Origin: Enoplolaimus lenunculus | Lineage: Eukaryota; Nematoda; Enoplea; Enoplida; Thoracostomopsidae | Assembly: GCA_030248215.1 (NCBI GenBank) | Contig: JASANG010000261.1 | Coordinates: 52,973-116,972 of the forward strand | Length of the DNA: 64,000 nucleotides | Reading direction: 5' to 3' | Shown: piece after piece, positions 22,699 to 33,911 of the stretch | How the letters are laid out: the number at the start of each line of letters is the position of its first letter | Numbering within the stretch: position 1 is the stretch's first letter | Position numbers and translations under genes: made by a program | The notes under the pieces: model-generated | Databases searched by the model: none | Told to the model about the DNA's origin: nothing | The model's input: the letters and a program-made list of their open reading frames with translations, nothing else

Positions 22699-23677
22699 TC
22701 ACCATCCGCTGTTTACCTTTAGCTGTTGTGAATGTTTTCAGAAAAAAATCTTCGCAAGCCTAATTAACATAATTGTGTTTTGTTTATATACATGGATCAA
22801 TTTAGGAATTTGGTTTGACGGGAGCCACGTCAATTACTTGACTTTATATGGTTTTTTAAAGTCTATTTGTCTCAGCTAACATTTACCAGAAATTAAATTT
22901 AGTCAAAATCATTAGCGGCGTCAGTGATGAGTCCACTGGCAAGCCGACTTACTTCATTGTTGACTTTGTGACAAACGTTGAAGAATTTGTTGCGAATATA
23001 AGCACCTCACAAAATTTTTAACTTTATGAATATTTTAATTTGTGACATTTTAAATTCATGTATTTCAAATATTAACGGCGTCTTCATATGTGCTTATTTA
23101 AGGGTTGTGCCTTTTCAAACTCATAGGGGGGTCCATTTTTGGTACCTGTGCAAAATGTTACCCTTTTAAAAAAGTTTCAACCACACTTGTAATTAATTGT
23201 TTTTTACATACCGGTCCGGCAAATTTTGACGCTTCTCACTAGCACGCTGAGCTGGCTACAAGCTTGTTTTAGCTGTTTTTGAAGGAATTAATAAAAGGCT
23301 TGAAAGCCTAACAAAGACAACTTTAACTTCAATTGTCGTTAAAGTATTAACTAAATGTCATATGACATTCGAGTTTTGTCTGTTGACCTAATATAACAGC
23401 CCGAATTTTAACGCTGACATCAATTCAACATGGGACAAACTGTGACCCGCCTGGCCCGGTAAAAGTGAATCTGTATTTTATTCAGGAGCAGTTTTAACTT
23501 TCAATTAATTGCCAAAACATAGTTGCAATTTGACATATTGTAAAAATTGCTGTTTGTATCTAGTTTATAAACTATAATAATTGTCATTTACACCTTGACG
23601 ATTGCTCGTAATTAAAGGTTTGCTTGAAAAAACTTCAAAAATTATGTAAATTTGACCCTGCAAAGCAATCAATGGTG

Positions 23678-23865
23678 AATCCAATTGACTCTCTCCGAAA
23701 TAGGCTCTACGGGACTACACAAACTGAGTCAAATTCGACTCCGTCAGAGTCAAACGTGCGATTCGGTGAATTCAATTTACTATGGTGGAGCCGAACTTGA
23801 CTCAGTTTGCGTAGTCACGAAGAGACTATTTCGGAGAGAGTCAAGTTGACCCACCATTTCGTGCA
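23678..23865. mobile_element. Palindromic element, arms of about 60 bp
   Basis: GGTGAATCCAATTGACTCTC at the left pairs with GAGTCAAGTTGACCCACC at the right. The arms continue through CCGAAATAG and ACACAAACTGAGTCAAATTC. Almost the whole element is self-complementary. A related copy is at about 60165-60325. Confidence 0.65.
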
Positions 23866-24273
23866 GTGTGTGTTTGCAATTAAAAAGTTACTTATTTGAT
23901 CATGGTCGTTTAGAATTTGTACAATCGCATAGGTTTGCCATGAATACGGCAAACTTTGATTAGTTGATCAATCTACTCAGATAGCGAATTAGATATTTCT
24001 GGTTATATCTGAGTTAATAAATACGACACATCAACTCGCTCTGGGCTGATTTAATTTTGAGTGAGTTGATTAATTAACTCCGAATGAGTTCAATCAATTC
24101 ATAATTCTAAGTTGTTAAATATTTAATACACAGCTAAGGCTTCTGAGTGGATTCAACTCATTCTGAGTTAAAATTGACTTACTGGAATTTAAGTACAGCT
24201 GACGTATGTTGAAGGTCTTCGCAAAATGGAAGTTCCCTATTAACGTCCGGTGTCGATAATAATTACATTAGTT

Positions 24274-24450
24274 CACTGTAAAAAATCCAATGAGTTGATT
24301 AATCAATTCAGCGAACGAGTTGGTTATTTGTGAATTAATATCAGTAAACATTAATGAAACAATTCAACATTCAGAGTTCTGATAGTCCTAACTGCGGCTG
24401 AATGAATTAACTGATTCTTAATTAAAATTAACTCACTGAAATTTACAGTG
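24274..24450. mobile_element. MITE with CACTGTAAA / GAGTTGATTAATC arms
   Basis: Left CACTGTAAAAAATCCAATGA and right TCACTGAAATTTACAGTG are inverted. The inside repeats AATTAACTC and GAGTTGATTAAT words. Related sequence at 23960-24200, about 30050-30110, 35440-35608 and 39993-40239. Confidence 0.65.
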
Positions 24451-24670
24451 TTGTACTAGTCGTGACCCGAAAATGCCAAGGCTTAGGTTTAGAAATATGC
24501 TTATACTACTGTTACAGCATTGTTCTATACATGGGCCTATAGCAGTATACTCAACTTTTAAAAGCATATTCCTGTCAAACATACTTAAATGACAGAGCAG
24601 GGAACGCTTACGAAGTGCAAACAACAACAGATTAATTAAAAATAGATAACAGTCCGTATAATCAAGAGCT

Positions 24671-25000
24671 GATGATCACTCTTTATCACAAAAGTGTGCA
24701 ACTGGGTACATTCTGTGCATTAAAGAATGTTCTAGCACGCGTTGCGTTTTTGTTCGACCCCCCCCCCTCAATCAAGGGGGCGGGGGTTTAAGTAAGAGAT
24801 TAACAGTATGCTTTAGTACACATACCCCCCTTAAATAAGGGGGAGGTTGCAATTTGCTCCTAGCATTACTAAGATATAAAACTGCATACGGACCCCCCTA
24901 AACAAGGGTGGGTAGGCCAAAAACGCAACGCGTGCCGGGTACATTCTTGAATACGCAGAATGTACCCAGTTGCACACTCTTGTTATAAGGAGTGATCATC
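24671..25000. mobile_element. TIR element with GATGATCACTC / GTGTGCAACTGGGTACATTC arms
   Basis: The left arm GATGATCACTCTTTATCAC, then GTGTGCAACTGGGTACATTC, is mirrored at the right by GAATGTACCCAGTTGCACAC and GAGTGATCATC. Inside are GCGTTGCGTTTTTG and a C-run facing a CAAGGG.GG copy. Partial relatives lie at 25030-25330, 32440-32730, 50490-50790 and 51995-52320, the last two inside BTB-gene introns. Confidence 0.7.
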
Positions 25001-25495
25001 CACTCATGGTATAATCAAGAGTGCATGATACCCTTTAACAAGAGTATGCAACTGGTAGAAAAAATGTACGCAGTGCGCGTTGCATTTTTGGCTTACCCCC
25101 CTTATTTTGGGGGGTGCCAAAATCTTCATAGATGCTGAAATTCATGTGCGGTTTTCATAAACTGAAAAGTGGTTCGATTATATTTTCGGTGTTGGCTGGC
25201 GGATACATGTGTAATGAACGTAAAATTGACCCCCCCCCCCAAATAAGAGGGGGGTAGGACCAAAACGCAACGAGGTCTGGTAGATTTAGTTCCATGCAAA
25301 AGACTCTTGTTTAAGGGATCCTCCACTCTTGGTATAATCGAGTATGACCCCGAATGTGTGATCGTTAGACGCATTTTCAACCCACACACAACCGTAGTGG
25401 AAAACCGTTCAGTCACATGACCTTTAGCTGGCTTCAAATGCCAAATTCCGACTTTGTTCAACTGCGACAGGTTCGAAAGTTTTATTCGGTCAATA

Positions 25496-25656
25496 GGCCC
25501 ATGTAAACATCAGGGGCGCGCAACGTTTTTCAGTGGGACTAGAATACAGTAAGCTTAAGCTTTAGACTAATTTTTTGCTTGACTTATGCTTAGGCGTAGA
25601 CTTAGGCTCAGGAATATGCTTATAATACTGTTTCGCCCCGGGTCTTTACATTGGCC
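25496..25656. mobile_element. TTAGGC-type hAT-like MITE
   Basis: Ends GGCCCATGTAAACATCAGGG and GGTCTTTACATTGGCC. Flanks GTCAATA / GGTTAATG only partly match. Internal TTATGCTTAGGCGTAGACTT and TAGGCTCAGGAATATGC words fit the family. Confidence 0.7.
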
Positions 25657-25892
25657 GGTTAATGGTTTAACTTATCAGTTGCTTTAACCGCCGTATGAAG
25701 TTATTTTTTTCAGTTTATTGCCGATGGGAATTCGGTACGTATAAACGCTTGTTTGGATGGCTTTTGTTGAAAACCTTTGGCATGGCATATTAATAGCGTT
25801 CCAGTTGAAGAGTCAAAAAATAATATTTTTTGTAGCACGAGCTGTGATATGGGGGGTGCGGTGAAACCACGCCATGGTTTAAAAAGTGGAAC

Positions 25893-26345
25893 ATTACCCG
25901 CTGGTATCCGTGGGTATTCGCGCTTACCCGCGGGTCGGGTAAAAAAAGTTCAGGTGCGGGTATACCCGAGGGTAGGAGATTTTTAGTATGCGGGCAAAAA
26001 ATGAACAGTCTTTTACCGCGGCAAACATTTAAGTTTAAAGATACGCTATTGTGTGTTTTATTTGAGGTCAGGTGCAACCAGTGCTTTATTTAGCTGGGTT
26101 TAAAATTTTGTTGCTTCTAGTAAAGTTTCATTCGTAAAATTCATTGAAGCTATATCGCTAAACTTCAATAAACCGCGAATCACTATAGCGATCTTTAAAA
26201 TACTGGTTTAACTTCAAGCGCGGGTAAAAGGTGCGTTTGTGGGTAGATCTTATTTGTGCAGGTACATACCCGCGGGTAAAAATTTTTGTTTACGTGGGTA
26301 CAACACGGGTCGGGTTAAAACTCTTTATCCACTTCCCACTCTGCA
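25893..26345. mobile_element. Element with ACCCGCGGGTA word arrays
   Basis: Both ends are rich in TACCCG/CGGGTA words (25895-25980 and 26215-26310), including CTTACCCGCGGGTCGGGTAA and TACATACCCGCGGGTAAA. The middle is AT-rich. The layout matches the other word-array elements, but I could not fix the termini or a target duplication. Confidence 0.5.
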
Positions 26346-26664
26346 GGCCCGACATACTAATTTCCAACCGCTTGTTGTATAATTTTCAACATTCAACTGT
26401 TTTTATGAAAAACTTTAAAAATATCTCAATTATCGAATGGCTATAATCTATAAAACATCCTTCAGTTGAATAGTTTTCCTAAAATTTCAAAGGACTCTTA
26501 AATCCCAGGGTATCCGACAAAAAAATTCATTTCTACGTAAAGTCTAAGCTTAGGCGAGAACTTTAGTTTAAGCTTAAGCTTAGACTTTAGGCTAAGGTTT
26601 AGATTTCTTTGAGTTAGATTAAGGTTTAGAATTATCCATTGGCTAAAATACCTAATGTATTAAT

Positions 26665-27027
26665 CAGGGTGCAACCGGAGGTGAAAAATACCGGGGTCGG
26701 AGCCGGAGGGCAGCGAAATTTGTCAGAGCCGCAGCCGGAGCTGAAGCGAAATTAGGTAGTAAAAATGAAGGTTAATTAGTTAATTTTAGCCAGCATCTGC
26801 AATATGTTGCTACAATTGGTTGGTTTTACGCAAATTTTCAGCGAAATTTTGGAAATTCTTTCCTGAAAATTGTGGCAAAAGTGAAACGAAACGCGCTAAA
26901 CTGATAAATTTTGCAAAATTAGGTAACATTCTACTACCGAAAACGCCGGAACCTCCGGCAAGAATTCTACCGTAGCCGGAGGCCAATTTTCTGCCGGAGC
27001 CGGAGCCGGAACTCCGGTACTACCTCG
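26665..27027. mobile_element. hAT-like MITE with CCGGAG word arrays
   Basis: It begins CAGGGTGCAACCGGAGGTG and ends CTCCGGTACTACCTCG. Flanks GTATTAAT / GTATTTAAT differ by one base. GGAGCCGGAG words fill both ends around an AT-rich middle. An upstream TTAGGC-type fragment lies at about 26535-26640. Confidence 0.7.
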
Positions 27028-27172
27028 GTATTTAATGTTTGCTCTTCGCTCTGCGTCAATGACCAATCTAGAAATGTCCTTGCACCTTTTACCTACAACA
27101 ATTGTTAGATGCGTGGCGGAAATAAGCAGAGAATATTTTAAAATTAACATATTTTTTAGAATTGAGGGATGT

Positions 27173-27577
27173 CTGTAGTGACCAGAATAAAAGGTGGGGG
27201 GACTGATATTTATTTGGCCTCTCCAGAGGATACCCCACTGTTATTCGGTTACAGACTGTTATTTATTTTTAATCCACGCTCCGCCACCGTTCGTTACTGC
27301 TATATATCCGGTACTGCACATATTAGTTGAATTAAACATGTTTATTTGTCTTACACTTAGCAATGTACTTTCAAAACTTAAGTACGCTTTAAAGTTTCAA
27401 ACTCAAATTATTTGGTTCTGGAGCCATTTATGCAATTAGGCATAATTGACATATATGGAGTCTAATTAGAGTTTATGGACTCTATCCGCTTACGCACTCT
27501 TATTAGGGATACAGACTCGTATTGATTGGTACTCTTAAAGGGGACCCCATCTTATTACCCCACCCTTGTGGTTACAG
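27173..27577. mobile_element. Tc1/mariner-like CTGTAGTGACC MITE
   Basis: Left CTGTAGTGACCAGAATAAAAG, right CTTGTGGTTACAG. It carries the CTCTCCAGAGGATACCCCAC and CTTATTAGGGATACAGACTC blocks. This fuller copy shows that the CCAGAACCAAATAATTTG stretch beneath the GPCR 1 upstream ATG is transposon sequence. Confidence 0.7.
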
Positions 27578-27663
27578 ATTCTACTCGAAAATTGTATCGT
27601 TTGAAATGCAAACTGCGGTATTTAACGAAACTGTTGATCTGGTCTCGGTTGGTATAAACTGAC

Positions 27664-28075
27664 CAGGGTGTCACAATATATCCGCTTCCGTTTTCGTTTC
27701 CGGTAAAAATCGATGTCTGTTTAATACGTTTCCGTCTTTGAAATAAACGGAAATTTATGTTATGTTTACTTTCAAAATTACTAGTTATAAAATCATGTAT
27801 ATATCTCGCAATTTTTTGTTACAGATAGGCAGCAATTGTTCGAAATGGAATAAAATTTAAAGAATTCATCCAAAATCTTAAAAATTTCAATGCATACGTT
27901 ATTTTTTTCTTTAAAATTCTTGATAGACAAATGCACGCCTAAATCTTGTTTGCAGAAAAATAAAACATTTTGAAACTTTTCTACTCAATTTCCGTTTTAA
28001 ATTTACGAATCTGGTATTTTGATCACTACCGTTTCCGTTTCTGTTCCGTTGTTTTGCTATCCGTTTACACCCTAT
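27664..28075. mobile_element. GGAAAC-word MITE
   Basis: It starts CAGGGTGTCACAATATATCC followed by GCTTCCGTTTTCGTTTCCGG, and ends CCGTTTCCGTTTCTG...CCGTTTACACCCTA. Same family as 7376 and 16788. No clear target duplication. Confidence 0.65.
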
Positions 28076-28171
28076 CAAATTGTCTTTGAAGTTATATGCT
28101 TTGGTTAAAACTATGATTATTCAAATTACTTGAAATTTGAACGTTGCTAGATCAAATTTACAACCACAGTA

Positions 28172-29090
28172 CTGTAGTGACCCGAAAAAGTTGGGGGACT
28201 GATATATAATTGACTTCTCTAGATGGTATACCAGTTATTCGGTTACGGACTGTTATTTAGTTTTAACCCACCCTCCGCCGCACTTTTTTACTGATATATA
28301 TCCGGTATTGCAACTATCCTTTGAATTAAACTTTTACTTGTCCTGTGTCAAAGCTTGAACGATAAGGAATATACTTTCAAAACTTATAAGTATGCTGTAA
28401 AGTTTCGAACTTATAAACAGCAGGGTGCAACCGGAGGTGAAAAATGCCGGAGCCGGAGGTCAACGGAACTTGCCGGAGCCGGAGGTCAACGGAACTTGCC
28501 GGAGCCGGAGGTCAACGGAACTTGCCGGAGCCGGAGGTCAACGGAACTTGCCGGAGCCGGAGGTCAACGGAACTTGTCGGAGCCGGAGTCGGAGCGGGAG
28601 GAGAGGCGAAACTAGGTAGTAAAACTGATAGTTTTAATTAGCTAATTTTAGCCAATATTTGCAATATGCTGTTAAGTTGTTTGGTTTTACGTTAATGTCC
28701 TGCGAAATTTCGAAAATTCTTTACTGAAAATTGTGACAAAAGTAAAACGATACGCGCGAAACAGATAAGTTTTGCAACATTATGCAATATTTTACTACCG
28801 AAATTGCCCGAACCTCCGGCAAGATTTGTATCGGAGCCAGAACCGGAGCCGGAGGCCGATTTTATGCCGGAGCCGGAGCCGAAGTCAGACTTCCGGGTGC
28901 ACCATGATAAACAGTATTCGGTCCTGGAATCATTTATGCACTATAATTAGGGATAATTGACATGGACTCTAATTAGCGTTTAGGGACTATATCCGCTTAC
29001 TGACCCTTATTAGAGATACGGACTCCTATTGATTGGGACTCAAAGAGGGAACCGCTTCTTATTACCCGGCTCTTATTCGTGTCATTACAG
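28172..29090. mobile_element. Tc1/mariner-like MITE interrupted by a hAT-like MITE
   Basis: Left CTGTAGTGACCCGAAAAAG after TA (28170-28171) and right CTTATTCGTGTCATTACAG before TA (29091-29092). The outer element is about 430 bp once the insert 28421-28906 and one duplicated 8-mer are removed, in line with its relatives. Confidence 0.75.
28421..28906. mobile_element. Nested hAT-like CCGGAG MITE with an internal minisatellite
   Basis: It begins CAGGGTGCAACCGGAGG and ends CTTCCGGGTGCACCATG. An exact 8-bp duplication ATAAACAG (28413-28420 and 28907-28914) proves insertion into the outer Tc1/mariner-like MITE. At 28446-28575 five copies of a 26-bp unit (GCCGGAGCCGGAGGTCAACG plus GAACTT) are nearly identical, so the subterminal word array has expanded here by tandem duplication. 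The PEPEVNGTC frames across it are shadows of this repeat. Confidence 0.85.
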
Positions 29091-29356
29091 TATGTCTGCA
29101 ACTCAAACCATAATTATGGTTTCAAGGACTTTAATAGCGAACGTCACAAGCTAATCACTGTTATTGTCTTAAATTTGAATACAAAATTATTCGTTTTGTT
29201 CTCTGCTATTATATGTGCTAATACGGCTCAGGTACAGAGTTCATTAAACCAATCAACTTCCACTTTGAAAAGTTTCATAATAGATTTTGTTGCCCGTCAA
29301 TTACAGTAATTATATTACGCAAACCTAATTTAGAATCGCTATATGCAATTTATCAT

Positions 29357-29570
29357 GGCCAATGCGAACAACAGGGGCGGAACAGTATTTAAAGCATATT
29401 CCTAAACCTAAGTTTAAGCCTAAGCCTAAGCCTAAGTGTAACAATGAGCATATTCCTTAGCCTAAGCCTACGCCTAAGCCTAAGCCAAGCTAAAAAATAA
29501 GTCTAACGCTTAAGCGTACTGTTTTCTAGTCCCACTGAAAAATGTTCCGCCTTTGATGTTTGCATGGGCC
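29357..29570. mobile_element. TTAGGC-type hAT-like MITE
   Basis: Ends GGCCAATGCGAACAACAGGG and TTTGATGTTTGCATGGGCC. It carries the clearest word arrays: TAAGCCTAAGCCTAAGCC at 29415-29435 and CCTAAGCCTACGCCTAAGCC at 29460-29485. Flanks TTTATCAT / AATTAATC do not match convincingly. Confidence 0.7.
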
Positions 29571-30589
29571 CAATTAATCATGAACGGCGACGGCCAAATG
29601 TATACTAGTAACGTTAACCCTATAAGCTTGAAGTAGTATTATTGGCTAGAAACTAAAATGTTTTACAGTTTGGGTTTACGCAATAGACTCCAAACAGGCC
29701 AATAGCCAGCTGAACCGTTTTATGGAGCCGCTCGCTGGAATCCTTTTGATGGGAGACACGCGTATAAAATTGTTGCGACTTGAGACGAGCGCAACTCAAT
29801 TTTTTTCGATGATCGCGCGGTGCCGAAACACCTGTTTCAAATTAATTATATTTGCAACGAAACTGAGACTTGAAAATGTTCTCCCATAAGCGTAATTTCG
29901 TCTTTTAATTAAGAATTTGCTGTTAGCTTATAAACGTAGCTGGACCATTGCATAGAACAGGGGCATGAACCATAAGGCCCATATATAGAACATTGCCGGA
30001 TTATTTTGTGAGTTAATGTTTACTGTTATTAACATTGAAAAAACACCGCAGAAGTTAACTATTAATTCTCTCTGTCAGTTGCTTAATTAGCTCATCGGAA
30101 TTTGCAGTGTAGGAGAGTCAGTCAAAGTAGGATGGGTACAAAAGTTCGGATTCGGTTTCACAGTGTTTCACTGGAAGTAAAACGTGTTCGAGTTCAAAGT
30201 CAACTAAGCATCATCCAAACAGGTTTCAGGTCTTGTCAGATCAACTATTAAACATAATCGATGCTTATGTGTCACAGCCCTCGGGCGGCGGTGACTCTTG
30301 TTTTCGCTGGCGGCTGACTACCAAGAAATGTGTGCTGTAGATTGGGTAAAATGGATTTTTATTGATAATTTTCACAAACGTCACAACTGTAATTTTACTC
30401 ACTTATGATTTAAACTGCTTATTTCGTTGAATATGCCGCAACGGCCAAAATTATTTTCAATCTGTAGGCCGTATTGTTATTAATTTTGCCAAGCCACTAG
30501 TAATACGAGAATATAAACCTGACACATTCTATGAATTTTATAAGTTTTCCAGTTGACTGCAGGGTAATATTTTTTGCCAGTTTAAGAGA

Positions 30590-30777
30590 TCAGGGTCGGT
30601 ACGTTTTTCTGTGGGACTGCAATAGAGTAAGCTTAAGCTTTAGACAATTTTTTTTGCTTGGCTTAGGCTTAGACATAAGCTTAGGAATATGCTGGACGCG
30701 TAGGTTTAGAGTTACGCTTCTCAATATTGCTTATAATACTGTTCCGCCCCTATTCTTTACATTGGCCCAAGTTTTAA
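30590..30777. mobile_element. TTAGGC-type hAT-like MITE
   Basis: Left end ATCAGGGTCGGTACGTTTTT, right end CCCCTATTCTTTACATTGGCC. Internal TAAGCTTAAGCTTTAGAC and TTGGCTTAGGCTTAGAC words. Confidence 0.65.
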
Positions 30778-31452
30778 TCGAATGTAAACATATTTTAGTT
30801 TTTGAATTATTCATGTGTAAAAAGTGATAATAACCACGACACTTAAGATGTTTGAGCAGAGCGAGAGTTAATACTTTGACTATACTAGCAATGCTACTGT
30901 CAAATTTAGACGGATATGAAGTAGAATCGGAAGTCCGCTGCTTTGGATGCCTACGCAAGAGCTAGGATCTGCAATCTAGCATAGTATATTTGCTCTAAGA
31001 TGTGCAGATATAAAGGTTCTCAGGACAGCAGGCATGTAGCCAGCTCACGTTGCTAGGCGGGCTAAAAATGTTTCAACAGTGGCATACAAGCGTTTTCGAT
31101 GACTTATAAGCAAGGTTGAAAATTTTCTAAAGGGGCCAAATATTTTTCAAGGGAAGGCGGCTGAGCTCATCATCACCTGCCTTTGACTACGGGCCCGCAG
31201 TGCCAGGACGAATTAGGAGGAAATAATAGCGCCTGAGGCCAAGAGATACGGTCGTGAAATTAAGTCCTGACCAGAAAAGTCGCACGTGGGAATATTCGGT
31301 CTGCGACGGGACAACAATTACTCCTGAATAATTTTTGTGGCAGTAGTGGTCCTAGGACGATTTCTCCACGAAGGGGGGAATCGTCCAAACGGCTATAAAT
31401 TGCATTAACAGCGTAGCTTAACGTAAATGGTCAGGGGATAGTTAGGGTTGGG

Positions 31453-31560
31453 CTATACTCGCCGCTCGCCGCCGCACGCCGACGGACGCCGCCGCACGCC
31501 GACGGACGCCGCCGCACGCCGACGGACGCCGCCGCACGCCGACGGACGCCGCCGCGTGGC
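31453..31560. repeat. GC-rich 20-bp minisatellite
   Basis: About four tandem copies of CGCCGCCGCACGCCGACGGA, in otherwise AT-rich DNA. It is preceded by GTTGGGCTATACTCGCCGC. Degraded relatives follow to about 31660. A similar lead-in (GTTGCGGTATACTCGGCGC) and GC-rich block occur at 41100-41185, and a weak one at 50370. Confidence 0.8.
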
Positions 31561-31752
31561 GCTGTAAAAGTTTATATTAAAAATGAACGAACGCCACCGT
31601 GCGCCAGCGGGCGTCGCCAGACGCCGCTGCGCGCCTACGCGCACCAGCGCACGGTGACGGGTGGTAATTTTTAAGAAAACGTTTTGCAGCGCCGCGCGGC
31701 GGCCTTAGGCTTATAGGGAAAGCGTACAAGAGCCTTAAAATATTGAGCCTTC

Positions 31753-31962
31753 GGCCCATGTAAATATCAGGGGCGGAGAGTTTTTCTTTGCGACTAGAAT
31801 ATAGTAAGCGTAAGCTTTAGGCTAATTTTTTTGCTAGGCTAGGTTTAGACATAGGCTTCAGCTTAGGAATATGCTCATTTTTACGCTTAGGTTTAGGCTT
31901 AGGCTGAGGCTTAGGAATATGCTTATATAAACGCTGTTCTGCCCCTGTTCTTTACATTGGCC
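31753..31962. mobile_element. TTAGGC-type hAT-like MITE
   Basis: Ends GGCCCATGTAAATATCAGGG and CCTGTTCTTTACATTGGCC. Flanks GAGCCTTC / GAACCTTC match at 7 of 8. The inside has TTACGCTTAGGTTTAGGC and TTAGGCTGAGGCTTAGG words. Confidence 0.78.
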
Positions 31963-33236
31963 GAACCTTCGTTAATTTTTTGGTCATCTTATAATCATTT
32001 TTTATTGTGTTTAGTACCTGCTTTAAATGGTATTAAATATTTAAACATATTTATCGCTTAAAAAGATCTAGCGTTATGCATACATAGCATTCGGTAGTCG
32101 GAAATCTAATCTATTTTTTATCACAACTCTATAGTCTATTCTGAAACAAGTCAAACAATTACTTCTCTGTATTTACAAAAATGTCAAAATTTGAAATTTA
32201 GTTTGAAATAAACTGTTAGTGGTATAATGTTTTCTCGAGTTTGTTTGAAATCGGTGACATTGGCCACAGGGGTTTTGACAACGTGATTCGGTGTTTTGAT
32301 AGTTCAAAAAGTGGTTTCTTAGGGGTACCAATTGAAAAGTTTCGATAATTTCTGGAGACAAATCACAAACGAGGCTGTGACCCGTAGAAGCCATCTCGCT
32401 TGTACTTTGTTTGAAATCAAAGTCTTAGCTGTATCAAGAGGGTATGATATAGGAATATGCAAATTTTGGCGTTCCGCATGTTGAAAATGTACCCGGCACG
32501 CGTCGACCGACCCCGTCTTATTTAGACGGGGGCACAACCTGTACGAACCATGACATTGTATGCATCCAGCATCAGAAATGCTCTGCTTATAATTTAGTTT
32601 AAGGGTATTACATGTGACAGTGACCCGTCTTAAAATTAGGGGGTCGACCAAAAACGCAACTGCCCGGTGGTACATTTTGTACAATGCGGAACCCCAAGAC
32701 TTGCACACTCTTGTATCATGCACTCTTAGTTGGATTAAACAATTTATGACGCCTTTATGTTTAAACTGTAAGCATAAAGGTAATATTATGGGTTCTAAAG
32801 TTTATGAGGGGCGCAGCCAAAACGTGAGGTTAAGAAGCGGTAACCCCTTGCGAAGGTTTTTTTGCGATCGAGAAAAAAGATCAAGACAAATTTTCTATTT
32901 CAAACTTGGATAATAATCATTGAATTTTTATTAAACGTCCAGACATTTTTTGACAGCTGGTATAAATATTTTATGATAGGTCTTTAGCTAATCTCGATGG
33001 TATTTTATAGGATAATGGGTTTATCTATATTAAAGCTGGAACGCTCTACATACGTATTTCGGGCAACGTTTCTGCGGATTTTTACAATTTTTGTTTACGG
33101 TATATATTTAGAGTTGTAAATTGGCAACCACATTGACTAGTAAAAATTAACAAGTTTTGATTCGAAAACATTAATACGATTGTTGTATTGTTTCAGTCCA
33201 GCAGAGCTTATAATTAGCAGACACATTTTTATTTCT

Positions 33237-33911
33237 ACACACAAAATAAATTGTGTTAAAATTTCATGAGTTTTTTAGTTTCATAAAATTTTTAAGAAAT
33301 TAATGTCTTGTATTTCTGACATTCGTAGCCTTTGAACAGCTCAGAAATTTGTGTCTGAAATGATTAAAACATAAAAATGTTTGTAATCAGGAAATTACTA
33401 TTGTCAATTGATAAGACACAAATTTCTTTCTTTCAAGAAATAGTTGTCGTATATTCAAGAATTAATTTTTCCTATTTTTATGTGTAAAACAAGTTGCTCC
33501 GTTTTATATCCTTAAGCGTTTATATAAATAATCGAATTTTAAAGATGTTTTGGGTTGAGCGCAGGCTTCACCCAACCTAAGTTTACGCCTTGTACGACTC
33601 TTAGGTTGTAATATTAGAGCATTTGGTTGAGCTTTTGCTCCAAATTTTGCAGTCGATTCGACTGGAAAATCTTTGTGTTTTGTTTCAGACATATTTGTCA
33701 TATTTCAGAAATATTTGTCTTAAAAGTTTCTAAATGAAAGTCTAAAATTTAAGCATTTAAGTGTGAAACTTTTCGCACCCATATTTCAAATAATTTTAAG
33801 AAACAGAAGTCTGGAATTCAAGCCATATATGTCGAGAGTCTGTATGAAGACATAATTGTCTTAAATTTCAGACAATATTCCTTGAATACAAAACAATTTA
33901 TTTTGTGTGTA
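33237..33911. mobile_element. TIR element with ACACACAAAATAAATTGT ends
   Basis: Left ACACACAAAATAAATTGTG and right CAATTTATTTTGTGTGT are inverted. Inside, short ATGTCTTGTATTTC / TTTCAAGAAATA motifs recur in both orientations. A half copy without the right end lies at 59108-59345. The internal minus-strand frame is not supported as a gene. Confidence 0.65.

Larger units (their letters stand above)
21376..23677. other. Gene-free stretch after GPCR 1
   Basis: No supported exon. It contains two hAT-like CAGTGGCGGATCC elements (21584-21758, 22516-22698), unassigned AT-rich sequence, and at 23344-23470 a partial relative of the element at 17516-17757. Confidence 0.5.

Noticed and set aside
28355-28641. 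Three overlapping frames with PEPEVNGTC-type repeats
   Set aside because: Product of the 26-bp minisatellite inside a MITE; the unit is not a multiple of 3, so all frames show the same peptide in rotation.
29357-29570. Interstitial telomere or chromosome-fusion scar from TTAGGC repeats
   Set aside because: The words lie inside a transposon with inverted ends, repeated in many copies, some with target duplications.
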